64,000 bases of DNA from Alteribacillus bidgolensis (GTDB lineage: Bacteria > Bacillota > Bacilli > Bacillales > Marinococcaceae). Location of the stretch: positions 868,001 through 932,000 of the forward strand of contig NZ_KZ614149.1 in assembly GCF_002886255.1 (NCBI RefSeq), in the 5' to 3' direction. The stretch's first letter is position 1. Every line of letters begins with the position of its first letter. Made by a program: the position numbers and the translations under genes. Of the stretch, positions 33,971-41,819 are shown in pieces. The notes under the pieces are model-generated. The model was given only the letters and a program-made list of their open reading frames with translations, made no database searches and was not told the origin of the DNA.

Positions 33971-34150
33971 ATGTCATTTGGACACGGTTTTGGTCATGGG
34001 TTCGGACATGGTTTTGGTGGATTTGGCCATGGGTTCGGTCATGGATTTGGACACGGTTTTGGGCATGGACACGGGGGCGGATTCGCCTTGATTGTAGTAC
34101 TATTCGTTTTATTAATTATTGTAGGTGTCAGCTTCACTGGTCACCGTTAA
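33971..34150 (+). CDS. YjcZ-family protein with extended Gly/His/Phe repeat head (59 aa)
   Basis: The head is an array of GHGF/GFGH units (MSFGHGFGHGFGHGFGG and onward to about residue 36) before the core [15 protein letters not shown] and tail VSFTGHR. Twelve or so histidines in the head could bind metal. AAAGGAGGG ribosome site; a terminator follows. It is the longest of the five paralogs and has probably grown by slippage of the repeat. Confidence 0.85.
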   Translation: MSFGHGFGHGFGHGFGGFGHGFGHGFGHGFGHGHGGGFALIVVLFVLLIIVGVSFTGHR

Positions 34151-34153
34151 AAA

Positions 34154-34192
34154 AGGACGCGAAGGCCGCAAAACCAGCGGTCTTCTTTTAAT
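34154..34192 (+). terminator. Terminator after YjcZ pair
   Basis: GAAGGCCGC pairs with GCGGTCTTC around AAAACCA, followed by TTTT. Confidence 0.8.
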
Positions 34193-34464
34193 AAATATTT
34201 CCCCTTTTTTAATGACCAACAGGGGATTTTGAATTCTGTGTAAAATCCAGCAGGGTAGAGATTACGTCAACAAGCTGTTAAATAAGAAATTTTTCTCACC
34301 ACCATATATTCAAAAATCCCCAGCGTTTTCTTTCAGTCTCAGGGGAGGCTTACGGCTTCCGAAGCCTTCAAGATGACTGAAAAGCTCACTATGAACAGGC
34401 GTTTATTCAGAATGTCCTTGCCATCTTAAATAAGTCCCTGAAAAACGGACAAGTTTTAGAAAAT
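34193..34464. other. Intergenic stretch, possible coding remnant
   Basis: A plus-strand frame from about 34387 reads HYEQAFIQNVLAILNKSLKN and GQVLENLRKCKREKS, which looks like the end of a lost helical protein. No start and no family recognised. Confidence 0.35.
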
Positions 34465-34711
34465 CTACGTAAATGTAAAAGAGAGAAGAGTATGAATACA
34501 GGATAGCATGATTATTTTGTTATTTTTATTTGGTACGGGATCAAAATAGCAGCCGTTTTCATAAGAAGTCTTCCTCCCCACACAAAGCCAAAACGTTGAA
34601 TAGATTCTATCCCGTATTGGGAACAGGAGGATAGAAGCGGTACGCAGGAGAAGTGAGAGGAGAAAGAGCTTTCTGATAAAAACGGATAAGTACAATGACT
34701 ATCTTTTTCAT
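34465..34711 (-). pseudogene. yidD: yidD-like membrane-protein insertion factor gene, frameshifted
   Basis: From the ATG at 34711: MKKIVIVLIRFYQKALSPLT and SPAYRFYP. One base is then missing and the next frame continues CSQYGIESIQRFGFVWGGRL. A deletion and a further shift lead to FDPVPNKNN. Intact YidD/YtjA proteins read RFYPTCSxYxxxAI and end near GYDPVP, so every conserved block is present but in three frames, and the HPFHPGG segment is lost. It lies directly downstream of folE2 on the same strand. YidD helps YidC insert membrane proteins; this copy should be inactive. Confidence 0.75.
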
Positions 34712-34747
34712 CGATACCACCCTTTCTTCTTAGTACAGACATACCCA

Positions 34748-35656
34748 TTATTCTTCTTTGGAAAAGGAAAGTGCAGCCACCGCGTCATGCAGGTGTATGG
34801 ATTCCTCATTCCTGCATTCCACTTGAAAGGAACGGATGAAGTCCATTTCATATAAGTCTGCCGCTATTAATCGACATAAATCTTCTACAAATCGGGGATT
34901 CTCATAGGCCTGTTCTGTCACCATTTTCTCATCAGGACGTTTTAACACAGGGTGAAGAAGAGCACTGGCATTTGTTTCTGCTGCTTCTAACAACTCTTTT
35001 TTCCAGTCAAAAGACACATGTTCATACAAATTTGCCTTGATGGTAACCATGCCTCTTTGATTGTGTGCCGAGTATTCACTAATTTCTTTTGAACATGGAC
35101 ATAGAGTAGTGACCGCTGCGGTTATTCCAATGGAAGGGCTATGTTTCTTTTCTTCCTCTTGATAAGAAGATTTCATCCACATATCCGCATGCATCAATCC
35201 GCCTTTTCCAGTTGCCGGGCCTTTCCGCTCAAAAAACCAAGGAAAGCTTACTTCCACCTCAGCATGATCCTGTTCCATCCATTGGACCAGTTCTTTGCTG
35301 AATTGAGAAAGGGATGAAAGGTCCAGCGTCCAGTTCTTTTTATGATATTCATGTAAAAGTTCTGTCAGCCTACTCATGTTTATTCCTTTGGACTGCTGGA
35401 TGAGACTCGTAGTTAAAGTGAATTGAGCCACAGTCGTTTGGTGGCCGGGATCCAGTTCTGAGGTGATATTTACTGGATGACGGACGTTGCTGATACCAAC
35501 TTTTTCTATAGGAAATAAGTAATCATTCGGTTTATTTTGTAAGTCGGGCATGTTTTCTTTATCTGTTGGTTTTTTTCCTTTAATAGGAGGGACAGAGCCA
35601 AAAAGTTTATGTCTTTCTTCTTTGTTGGGCAATATTTTTTTTAGGTGTAATGCCAT
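34748..35656 (-). CDS. folE2: GTP cyclohydrolase IB (zinc-independent)
   Basis: A 302-residue FolE2 that converts GTP to dihydroneopterin triphosphate, the first step of folate synthesis, without strict need for zinc. Markers are PNKEERHKLFGSVPP at the start, VGISNVRHPVNI, the conserved cysteine in TTLCPCSKEISEYSAHNQRG and a terminal ECRNEESIHLHDAVA. The ATG at 35656 follows AAAAGGAGAAG; the frame opens earlier at 35686. A Zur box (35725-35745) overlaps the promoter, with TATAAT directly beside it on the minus strand, so the gene should be switched on when zinc is scarce, as for B. subtilis folE2. Confidence 0.93.
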   Translation of the reverse strand: MALHLKKILPNKEERHKLFGSVPPIKGKKPTDKENMPDLQNKPNDYLFPIEKVGISNVRHPVNITSELDPGHQTTVAQFTLTTSLIQQSKGINMSRLTELLHEYHKKNWTLDLSSLSQFSKELVQWMEQDHAEVEVSFPWFFERKGPATGKGGLMHADMWMKSSYQEEEKKHSPSIGITAAVTTLCPCSKEISEYSAHNQRGMVTIKANLYEHVSFDWKKELLEAAETNASALLHPVLKRPDEKMVTEQAYENPRFVEDLCRLIAADLYEMDFIRSFQVECRNEESIHLHDAVAALSFSKEE

Positions 35657-35724
35657 GGTTTCTTCTCCTTTTGTCAATCTCATCATAGATGAACAATAAT
35701 TTTTACGATAACTTCTAACGTATT

Positions 35725-35745
35725 ATATAGTAATGATTACGATTT
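35725..35745 (-). promoter_or_regulatory. Zur box upstream of folE2
   Basis: On the minus strand AAATCGTAATCATTACTATAT, compared with the Bacillus Zur consensus AAATCGTAATNATTACGATTT. The last bases run into the TATAAT of the folE2 promoter, a repressing position. Confidence 0.85.
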
Positions 35746-35780
35746 GAAAAGTTTTTCTTCTCCAAAAACCTTTTATGTGT

Positions 35781-35809
35781 TTGACCTAAAGGAGGAAATC
35801 AATTATAAT
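35781..35809 (+). promoter_or_regulatory. Sigma-A promoter for the sufU operon
   Basis: TTGACC, a 17-bp spacer and TATAAT; the Zur box begins 8 bp after the -10 element. Confidence 0.8.
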
Positions 35810-35817
35810 AAGTTGAT

Positions 35818-35838
35818 AAATAGTAATCATTACGATTT
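35818..35838 (+). promoter_or_regulatory. Zur box upstream of the sufU operon
   Basis: AAATAGTAATCATTACGATTT matches the Zur consensus at all but two positions and covers the expected transcription start downstream of the TTGACC/TATAAT promoter. Confidence 0.88.
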
Positions 35839-35884
35839 ATAATTGAGAATATAAAAAAATTAAGAAGAGGGGGAGAAAACACTT

Positions 35885-36346
35885 ATGCTTCAAGACTTAT
35901 ATCGCAAATTAGTGATGACGCATGCCAAGTATAGGCAGAATCATGGAAATCTTGAAGGTGATAATGTCTGGAAAGTCCATTATAAAAATCCAACATGTGG
36001 TGATGTCATCACACTTTATCTCCGCCTGGAAAGAGATAAGGTTCGAGATGTCTCCTTTGAAGGAGAAGGATGCAGCATTAGTATGGCTTCCTCATCAATG
36101 ATGACGGAACTCATTAAAAATGAAGAGTTGGACACGGTTTCTGCTTTACGAGAAGCATTTGAACAGCTTATTCGTCAAGGAGAGAAACCAGGTGATGATA
36201 TTGATCTTGGAGATGCCATGGCATTGGAAGGGGTCCACAAACTAAGAGCCCGCCATAATTGTGCATTAATGGCGTGGCAAGCCTTAGATAAGATATTGGA
36301 TGATGTAGATTCTTACAGAGGACTGAAAGAAATGGAAATAAGGTAA
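35885..36346 (+). CDS. SufU-like Fe-S assembly/zinc sulfurtransferase paralog
   Basis: A 153-residue SufU-type protein with the three conserved cysteines and the Asp: NPTCGD near residue 38, FEGEGCSISMASSS near 63 and RHNCALMAWQAL near 125. In B. subtilis SufU uses a zinc ion at this site to accept sulfur from SufS. The usual gene sits in sufCDSUB; here it heads an operon with a zinc-free S14 and a COG0523 protein under a Zur box, so it appears to be an accessory copy for zinc starvation. GAGGGGGAG ribosome site. Family sure, special role inferred. Confidence 0.88.
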   Translation: MLQDLYRKLVMTHAKYRQNHGNLEGDNVWKVHYKNPTCGDVITLYLRLERDKVRDVSFEGEGCSISMASSSMMTELIKNEELDTVSALREAFEQLIRQGEKPGDDIDLGDAMALEGVHKLRARHNCALMAWQALDKILDDVDSYRGLKEMEIR

Positions 36347-36388
36347 TCCACTGCAATAAAGCATGTTGCAGGGGGAATTGTCTGTTAT

Positions 36389-36409
36389 AAATAGTAATAT
36401 CAATTTAAG
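36389..36409 (+). promoter_or_regulatory. Degenerate Zur half-site before rpsN
   Basis: AAATAGTAAT repeats the left half of the box at 35818 exactly, but the right half does not match. Possibly a vestigial internal operator. Confidence 0.3.
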
Positions 36410-36434
36410 ATATGAAGGAAAGGATGAAAAGAAC

Positions 36435-36704
36435 ATGGCGAAAAAATCAAAGATCGCAAAAGAACGTAAAAGACAAGAACTTGTGATGAAATATGCAGAG
36501 AAGCGGCGAGAGCTAAAAGAAAAAGGGGATTATGAAGCCCTTAGAAAGCTTCCTCGTGATTCTTCTCCGACAAGACTTACCAGTCGTTGTGCCATCACTG
36601 GGAGACCAAGAGGCGTCATAAGAAAGTTCGAGCTGTCCAGAATTAAATTTCGTGAGCTTGCTCATAAAGGACAAATTCCGGGTGTAAAAAAATCAAGCTG
36701 GTAA
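36435..36704 (+). CDS. rpsN: 30S ribosomal protein S14, zinc-independent paralog
   Basis: An 89-residue S14: [37 protein letters not shown] and [20 protein letters not shown]. It lacks the two CxxC zinc ribbons of the short S14 form (single Cys in SRCAIT), so it is the C-minus paralog (YhzA/RpsN2) that replaces the zinc protein under starvation and frees zinc. Second gene of the Zur-controlled operon. The ATG at 36435 follows GAAGGAAAGG at some distance; the frame opens earlier. Confidence 0.92.
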   Translation: MAKKSKIAKERKRQELVMKYAEKRRELKEKGDYEALRKLPRDSSPTRLTSRCAITGRPRGVIRKFELSRIKFRELAHKGQIPGVKKSSW

Positions 36705-36777
36705 ATAAAATTCTCCCTGCTATGGGAGTTTTTATTTATCTCTGACGCTCCAATAGAAAAGAAGAGAGGTATTTTAG

Positions 36778-37878
36778 ATGAATAAAAAGACTCCTGTCAC
36801 AATCATTAGCGGTTCGATAGGGTCGGGAAAGACAACTCTCATAAACGAACTGGTCTCTGCGTCAAAAGATATGAATACAGCCGTTATATCGCATGAGCCA
36901 AAACCGGTGACAGTGGTGGAACCCATTGGCCAAGTGAGAAAATATAAAAAACGGACGTTGGCTTCAACATATACGGTTTGTACTTCAACAATGGAAGAGT
37001 TATTGGAAGAAATGAAAAAACTAGCCGCCATAAATGACATCGATTATATCTTTATGGAGTTAGCAGGTACGGTTGAAGCTTTTCCTATTACTTATATGCT
37101 GTATAATCCTGAAGATGAAGATGCTTATTCTATATTAGAAGATATCTATATAGATAATATTGTCACTGTTATTGATACAACAAATTTCTGGCTTGATTTT
37201 ACCTCAGACAAACAAATCCATTATCAACACCCTCTGACTCATCACATGACAGAGATGATGATGGCTGACCTGCTCATCAACCAAATAGAATGGTGTAATC
37301 TGCTTCTGATGAATAAGTACAAACACGTGAATAAAGAAAGGATCAATGAACTGGAGTGGTTTCTGGAAAAATTACAGCCTGCCGGCGAGATAGTAAAATT
37401 AGATTCAGGTGACACTTTAGCTAAGTATTTGTTCTATCGCCGCACATTTGATATGGAAGAAATGAGTAAAGCCTCCGCATTTTTAGGGGAAAAAACTGAT
37501 GAAAGCAACGTTTTGAAGGTGGTAGGTGAGTATGGCATTGGCTCTTTTGTATATAAACGGGAAGGGTCTTTTCATTATGAACGGTTTCGGAAGTGGCTGG
37601 AACAACTGCCGCAGGAAATTTTACGTTCAAAAGGAATCGTATCCTTTTCCGAAGATAAAAAGAGAGGCTTTTTGTCTCAAGCAGGTCCTTCTATCACGTT
37701 AGAAATGGAAGAAGAATCATCCATTGGCAGACGTTCTGAAGAAAAAATTGAACTACATTTTATTGGGATAGAGCTTCCCTGTAAAGATATAATTGATGCA
37801 TTAGATGCGTGTCTTGAACCTGCTCAAGAGAATCGAACTTTGATGGAAAAGTGTAAAGATATATCAGGTTTTAAGTAA
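36778..37878 (+). CDS. Divergent COG0523 (CobW-like) GTPase lacking CxCC
   Basis: A 366-residue relative of the YciC/ZagA GTPase at 40100. The P-loop GSIGSGKTTL is intact near residue 13. The metal-binding CxCC is replaced (TVCTSTMEELL), the switch region reads FMELAGTVEAFP in place of ESTGISEPIP, and the guanine-specificity NKCD reads NKYK. The C-terminal domain (YGIGSFVYKREGSFHYERF, RSKGIVSFSEDKKRGF) is clearly of the same family. It may have lost metal-handling or guanine preference. Third gene of the Zur operon behind GAAGAGAGG, 73 bp after rpsN. Confidence 0.85.
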   Translation: MNKKTPVTIISGSIGSGKTTLINELVSASKDMNTAVISHEPKPVTVVEPIGQVRKYKKRTLASTYTVCTSTMEELLEEMKKLAAINDIDYIFMELAGTVEAFPITYMLYNPEDEDAYSILEDIYIDNIVTVIDTTNFWLDFTSDKQIHYQHPLTHHMTEMMMADLLINQIEWCNLLLMNKYKHVNKERINELEWFLEKLQPAGEIVKLDSGDTLAKYLFYRRTFDMEEMSKASAFLGEKTDESNVLKVVGEYGIGSFVYKREGSFHYERFRKWLEQLPQEILRSKGIVSFSEDKKRGFLSQAGPSITLEMEEESSIGRRSEEKIELHFIGIELPCKDIIDALDACLEPAQENRTLMEKCKDISGFK

Positions 37879-38195
37879 AAAAGAATAACATTAAAGATAT
37901 GCTCTGGAAAAAGAACGTGGAAAGCATGAGAGAGGGGGGATTCAAACTGGAAAAGGAACAGTAGAAATTATTGTCTTATCGTGAATCGATGCTGGAACAC
38001 TTTCATAGAGAGTGGTATATACATCCAGTTTTGGTATTTATCTTAACCCTTCTTTTAAAAGGAAGGGTTTTATCTTTGATATTTAAATTGTAAATATTAT
38101 CTAAATTGAAATCTCCTTGTCTTATCATGATTTGGGCAGACCATGATGGAAAAATGCAGGAAGAATGTGCACAAATTGAACTTCATTCCAAAAAT
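37879..38195. other. Intergenic stretch with terminator
   Basis: Contains the operon terminator (38045-38070). A 25-codon frame at about 38128 (MIWADHDGKMQEECAQIELH) has no ribosome site and may be a gene remnant. Confidence 0.45.
38045..38075 (+). terminator. Terminator of sufU-rpsN-GTPase operon
   Basis: AACCCTTC pairs with GAAGGGTT around an A/T loop, followed by TTATCTTT. Confidence 0.75.
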
Positions 38196-38216
38196 ATATC
38201 GTAATTATTACGATTT
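38196..38216 (+). promoter_or_regulatory. Zur box, upstream member of a pair
   Basis: ATATCGTAATTATTACGATTT is the closest match to the Zur consensus in the window. It ends 3 bp before the -35 element of the next promoter. Confidence 0.9.
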
Positions 38217-38219
38217 AAT

Positions 38220-38248
38220 TTGACAATGATAGATCTCGTTTCTATAAT
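38220..38248 (+). promoter_or_regulatory. Perfect sigma-A promoter between two Zur boxes
   Basis: TTGACA (38220-38225), exactly 17 bp, TATAAT (38243-38248). Zur boxes lie just upstream of the -35 and just downstream of the -10. Confidence 0.92.
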
Positions 38249-38257
38249 AAATAACAT

Positions 38258-38278
38258 AAATAGTAATAATTACGATTT
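38258..38278 (+). promoter_or_regulatory. Zur box, downstream member of a pair
   Basis: AAATAGTAATAATTACGATTT lies at the expected transcription start, 16 bp before the TTG start codon of the GTPase. Confidence 0.9.
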
Positions 38279-38294
38279 ACGGGAGCGATGTTCT

Positions 38295-39308
38295 TTGGAT
38301 AATGTGGAAAGAATTCCAGTAACTATTTTAACGGGGTTTCTAGGATCAGGTAAAACAACGTTACTGAATCATCTTCTTACAGCAGATCATGGGGAAAGAA
38401 TTGCGGTTATTGTGAATGAGTTTGGAGAAGTGGGAATTGATAATCAATTAGTGGTTGGTGCGGAAGAAGAGATTTTTGAAATGAATAACGGCTGCATTTG
38501 CTGCACCGTTCGAGGGGATTTAATCCGTGTTCTGACCGATCTCATAGCAGCTAAATTTGGTACCAATGGACGGAAAGGGGAAGTGGATTTTGACCGGGTT
38601 GTAATAGAGACAACTGGTTTGGCGGAACCAGCCCCAGTGATTCAATCCTTTTTTGTGGATGAAGCAATCGCCATGTTTTATCAGATGGATTCGGTGATTA
38701 CGCTGGTTGATGCGAAGCATGCCAACCAACAATTGGATCAAACCCATGAAGCTCAAGAACAAGTAGCGTTTGCGGATATCATCCTGCTGAACAAAATCGA
38801 CCTTGTAAACAATAAAGAAGTACAGGCACTAGAGAAAAGAATTCGCTTAATGAATCCATCGGTGAAGATTTTTAGAACAAAAAATGCTCAAATTGATCTG
38901 GAACATATATTATCCATTCATGCGTTTGAGTTAGATAAAAAATTAGAGGTCGATCCAGGCTTTTTAACAGAGGATCCGAATGATCATGAACATGATGATC
39001 ACGTAACGTCTTTTGTGTTAAGAGCAAACCGTCCATTACATTTAGAGAAATTAGAAAAGTTAGTCAACCATTGGATAAGAGATTTCGGAACGGATATGTA
39101 TCGATATAAAGGTATATTAAATATACAAGGAACAGAAAGAAAGGTGATTTTTCAAGGCATCCATATGCTGTTTGCTTCCACGATGGATCGCAAATGGAAG
39201 GATAATGAGGAGAGAATAAGTGAAATAGTCATCATTGGAAAAGATTTAGATCAAGAACAGTTTGAAACGCAGTTTACAGAATGTGTGGAAGAAACGTTAT
39301 CTAATTAA
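38295..39308 (+). CDS. COG0523 (CobW-like) zinc metallochaperone GTPase
   Basis: A 337-residue GTPase with all family motifs: [11 protein letters not shown] (P-loop), [11 protein letters not shown] (CxCC metal site), [11 protein letters not shown] (switch II) and LLNKIDLV (NKxD). A His/Asp stretch near residue 230 (NDHEHDDHV) could bind zinc. The C-terminal CobW domain follows ([17 protein letters not shown]). The TTG at 38295 is chosen: GGGAG lies 9 bases upstream, while in-frame ATGs at 38220-38226 fall inside the promoter. Next gene, zur, begins 28 bp after its stop, so the GTPase and its likely repressor share a transcript. Confidence 0.92.
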   Translation: MDNVERIPVTILTGFLGSGKTTLLNHLLTADHGERIAVIVNEFGEVGIDNQLVVGAEEEIFEMNNGCICCTVRGDLIRVLTDLIAAKFGTNGRKGEVDFDRVVIETTGLAEPAPVIQSFFVDEAIAMFYQMDSVITLVDAKHANQQLDQTHEAQEQVAFADIILLNKIDLVNNKEVQALEKRIRLMNPSVKIFRTKNAQIDLEHILSIHAFELDKKLEVDPGFLTEDPNDHEHDDHVTSFVLRANRPLHLEKLEKLVNHWIRDFGTDMYRYKGILNIQGTERKVIFQGIHMLFASTMDRKWKDNEERISEIVIIGKDLDQEQFETQFTECVEETLSN

Positions 39309-39336
39309 GTAGATGGAAAAGCAGGAGAGATGTTCA

Positions 39337-39747
39337 ATGAATATAGCTGCTGCATTAGATATTCTAAGGGAAAAAGGATATAAATTTACAGGAAAAAGAG
39401 CAAAAATGCTGGAAATATTCGTCGAAGAAAACCGGTATTTATCGGCCAAAAACGCCTTCCAATTTATGAGGGATGATTATCCCAACTTAAGTGTAGACAC
39501 GATTTATCGAAATATCAAATTATTTGAGAAACTAGATATTTTAGAGTCCACAGAAATAAAAGGAGAAACACGTTATCGTTATAAATGTTCGAAAGATCAT
39601 CACCATCAAATCATCTGCACTGATTGTGGCACGGTTCAAAAAATAGAAATGTGTCCGATGGAGGCTGTGTCGACTACACCGGAAGGGTTTACGATTACCC
39701 ACCATAAATTTGAAATTTATGGATATTGTGAGGACTGCAAGCCATAA
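39337..39747 (+). CDS. zur: Fur-family regulator, probably Zur
   Basis: A 136-residue Fur-fold repressor: winged helix with SAKNAFQFMRDDYPNLSVDT and YRNIKLFEKLD, metal-binding segments HHHQIICTDCGTV and HHKFEIYGYCEDCKP. The two CxxC pairs form the structural zinc site. Surrounding Zur boxes and zinc-sparing genes identify it as Zur rather than Fur or PerR, though this is by context. The ATG at 39337 follows GCAGGAGAG. Placed behind a GTPase that has two Zur boxes, it would be autoregulated. Confidence 0.85.
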   Translation: MNIAAALDILREKGYKFTGKRAKMLEIFVEENRYLSAKNAFQFMRDDYPNLSVDTIYRNIKLFEKLDILESTEIKGETRYRYKCSKDHHHQIICTDCGTVQKIEMCPMEAVSTTPEGFTITHHKFEIYGYCEDCKP

Positions 39748-40099
39748 CAGAACTTTCTCCCCAACTTTTTCAAGAAAATAAAATAATGAAGGTATCTTTT
39801 TCAATGAAACTATGGAGATCATATGAATTAGAGGTTACTTCTTATCCTTCCTTTGACACCATCATGTTTATAAAGGGAGAAACTCATTTGAGAGAGTGTG
39901 TTGTAAGGATGGATGGATAATTATTTCCAGATTTTTCTAATCTTTAAATTGTAATAATTATGAAAAAATCTCTAGGTGAGAACCTTCTTAAACAGGATAT
40001 TTTGTGTTGCTAAAAAACAAAATAAGGTTTTTCGTCAAATGCGACATGTAAATAATAAATATTTTAATAGGAAAATCTAATGATTAATGGGAGGACAAT
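39748..40099. other. Intergenic stretch between zur and zagA
   Basis: Holds the Zur box at 39946 and a 44-codon frame (39786-39920, MKVSFSMKLWRSYELEVTSY) without a ribosome site or known family. No strong terminator after zur. Confidence 0.5.
39946..39966 (+). promoter_or_regulatory. Probable Zur box upstream of zagA
   Basis: AAATTGTAATAATTATGAAAA, a weaker match (four to five mismatches to consensus, mostly in the right arm), 134 bp before the start codon. Confidence 0.65.
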
Positions 40100-41308
40100 A
40101 TGTCACGTGTACCTGTAACAGTATTGAGCGGTTATCTTGGAGCTGGAAAAACAACGGTACTTAATTACATTTTAAATAATGCCGAAGGGCTTAAAATTGC
40201 GGTCATTGTGAATGACATGAGCGAAATTAATATCGACGCCAACCTCATTGAACAAGGAGGCTTTTCACGATCAGAAGAAAAACTGGTGGAGATGAGCAAT
40301 GGCTGCATATGCTGTACTCTACGCGAGGATTTACTAGTGGAAGTAGAGAAACTTGCCAACGCTGGCGATATTGACTACATGCTTATTGAGTCTTCCGGTA
40401 TTAGTGAGCCAATTCCCGTGGCACAAACGTTTACGTATTTAGATGAAGATATGGATATTGACTTAAGTCGCTTCTGCCGGCTGGATTCCCTTGTAACAGT
40501 AGTCGATGCCTATGGGTTCTGGAAGGATGTAAAGTCCGGAGAATCCCTGCTGGATAGAAAGCAGGCAGTAGGGGAGGAAGATGAACGGGAAATTGCTGAT
40601 TTGCTTATTGATCAAGTGGAATTCTGCGATCAGCTGATTATAAATAAATGCGACAAACTTTCGGAAGAAGAACTAGCTAAACTGGAAGCTGTATTGAGAA
40701 AACTTCAGCCGGAAGCCACCTTCATTCGAGCAATTCACGGAAAAGTCAATCCGAAAAACATCCTCCATACTAAAGCGTTTGATTTTGAACGGGCCAGTGC
40801 TGCTGCCGGCTGGATTAAAGAATTACAGCAAGGACCTGAAAACCATACACCAGAAACCGAAGAATATGGCATTACTTCCTTTGTATATAAAAAACAGCGG
40901 CCTTTCCATACGAATCGTTTCAATGACTGGCTGGAACATCAAATGCCGGAATCCATTATCCGGGCGAAAGGTATTGTCTGGTGTGCGACACGAAATGATG
41001 TTGCTATTTCCATTTCTTATGCCGGCGGCTCTGTGTCGATCAGTCCTGTTTCTTATTGGCTCGCATCCTTGCCTCAACGTATGCAAGCACAAGTGAAAGC
41101 GGAGAATCCGGAATCGATCCGGCATTGGCATGAGGAGTTTGGCGACCGGATGAATGAATTTGTCATTATTGGAGCTGATATGAATGAAGCACAAATCCGC
41201 GAAGAATTAGATGCCTGCCTTTTAACAGATGAAGAGATGAAAACAGACTGGGAAACATTAGAAGATCCGTATGACTGGATTATTCAGCCTGCAGCCACAA
41301 ATAGTTAA
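40100..41308 (+). CDS. zagA: Zinc-responsive GTPase metallochaperone ZagA (YciC)
   Basis: A 402-residue COG0523 protein matching B. subtilis YciC/ZagA almost motif for motif: GYLGAGKTTVLNYILNN, VIVNDMSEINIDANLI, EMSNGCICCTLREDLLVEVE, ESSGISEPIPVAQTFTY, IINKCDKLSEEEL and YGITSFVYKKQRPFHTNRF. ZagA delivers zinc to FolE under deficiency and is among the most strongly Zur-repressed genes of Bacillus. The ribosome site is GGGAGG. It forms its own unit after zur, with a Zur box upstream. Confidence 0.92.
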   Translation: MSRVPVTVLSGYLGAGKTTVLNYILNNAEGLKIAVIVNDMSEINIDANLIEQGGFSRSEEKLVEMSNGCICCTLREDLLVEVEKLANAGDIDYMLIESSGISEPIPVAQTFTYLDEDMDIDLSRFCRLDSLVTVVDAYGFWKDVKSGESLLDRKQAVGEEDEREIADLLIDQVEFCDQLIINKCDKLSEEELAKLEAVLRKLQPEATFIRAIHGKVNPKNILHTKAFDFERASAAAGWIKELQQGPENHTPETEEYGITSFVYKKQRPFHTNRFNDWLEHQMPESIIRAKGIVWCATRNDVAISISYAGGSVSISPVSYWLASLPQRMQAQVKAENPESIRHWHEEFGDRMNEFVIIGADMNEAQIREELDACLLTDEEMKTDWETLEDPYDWIIQPAATNS

Positions 41309-41819
41309 TCAACAAATCTTGTTCAAACAAAAAATAACCATGGAGTAGAAAGTAGTAAAAATTGAAAAAAATAAATAATTACGGAAGGGGACTACATATG
41401 GAAGAAATCATTGCTATTCCCAGAAAAGTGGTATCCACATTCCGCAGAGGAAAATAATTTGAATCATATTATGTTTGAACAAAATACTTCCACATAAGTG
41501 GCAGAAACTGTTCAGGAAGAAACCGGAGCGGAAGCGCTAAAATCCATAACTTGGAATTTCGGTGGTGGAAGATGAACTCGATAAGAGTTATTTCAGTTTT
41601 TCAGTTTGATGGAACAAAACTTGCACAATCTAGAGATTTCCTTGAATGAATAATGAGAAAAACTTGAAAAAAGCAGGTTTAATATTCAAAAAGCCTAATG
41701 TAGTTGTATGTTAAACATAATATGATTAATTACTTAGATAATCTAGTGATATGATTATTTTAACAATATCAAAACGTCAGCATCTGAGAATATCTAAAAA
41801 AACCGAGGTGAAATAACCT
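41309..41819. other. Intergenic stretch with a broken gene
   Basis: Apart from the possible Nudix remnant at 41399-41650 I see only promoter-like AT-rich sequence. Confidence 0.45.
41399..41650 (+). pseudogene. Possible Nudix-family remnant
   Basis: A good ribosome site (GGAAGGGG) precedes MEEIIAIPRKVVSTFRRGK and a TAA. In another frame the text VAETVQEETGAEALKSITW resembles the core of a Nudix box (EEtG). Several stops intervene, so no protein of normal size can be made. Family assignment is weak. Confidence 0.35.

Noticed and set aside
34193..34464. Possible gene ending before the yidD relic
   Set aside because: Only a C-terminal-like helix is visible; no start and no recognised family.
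39786..39920. 44-codon frame between zur and zagA
   Set aside because: No ribosome site and no known family, although the sequence looks mildly coding; possibly a remnant.
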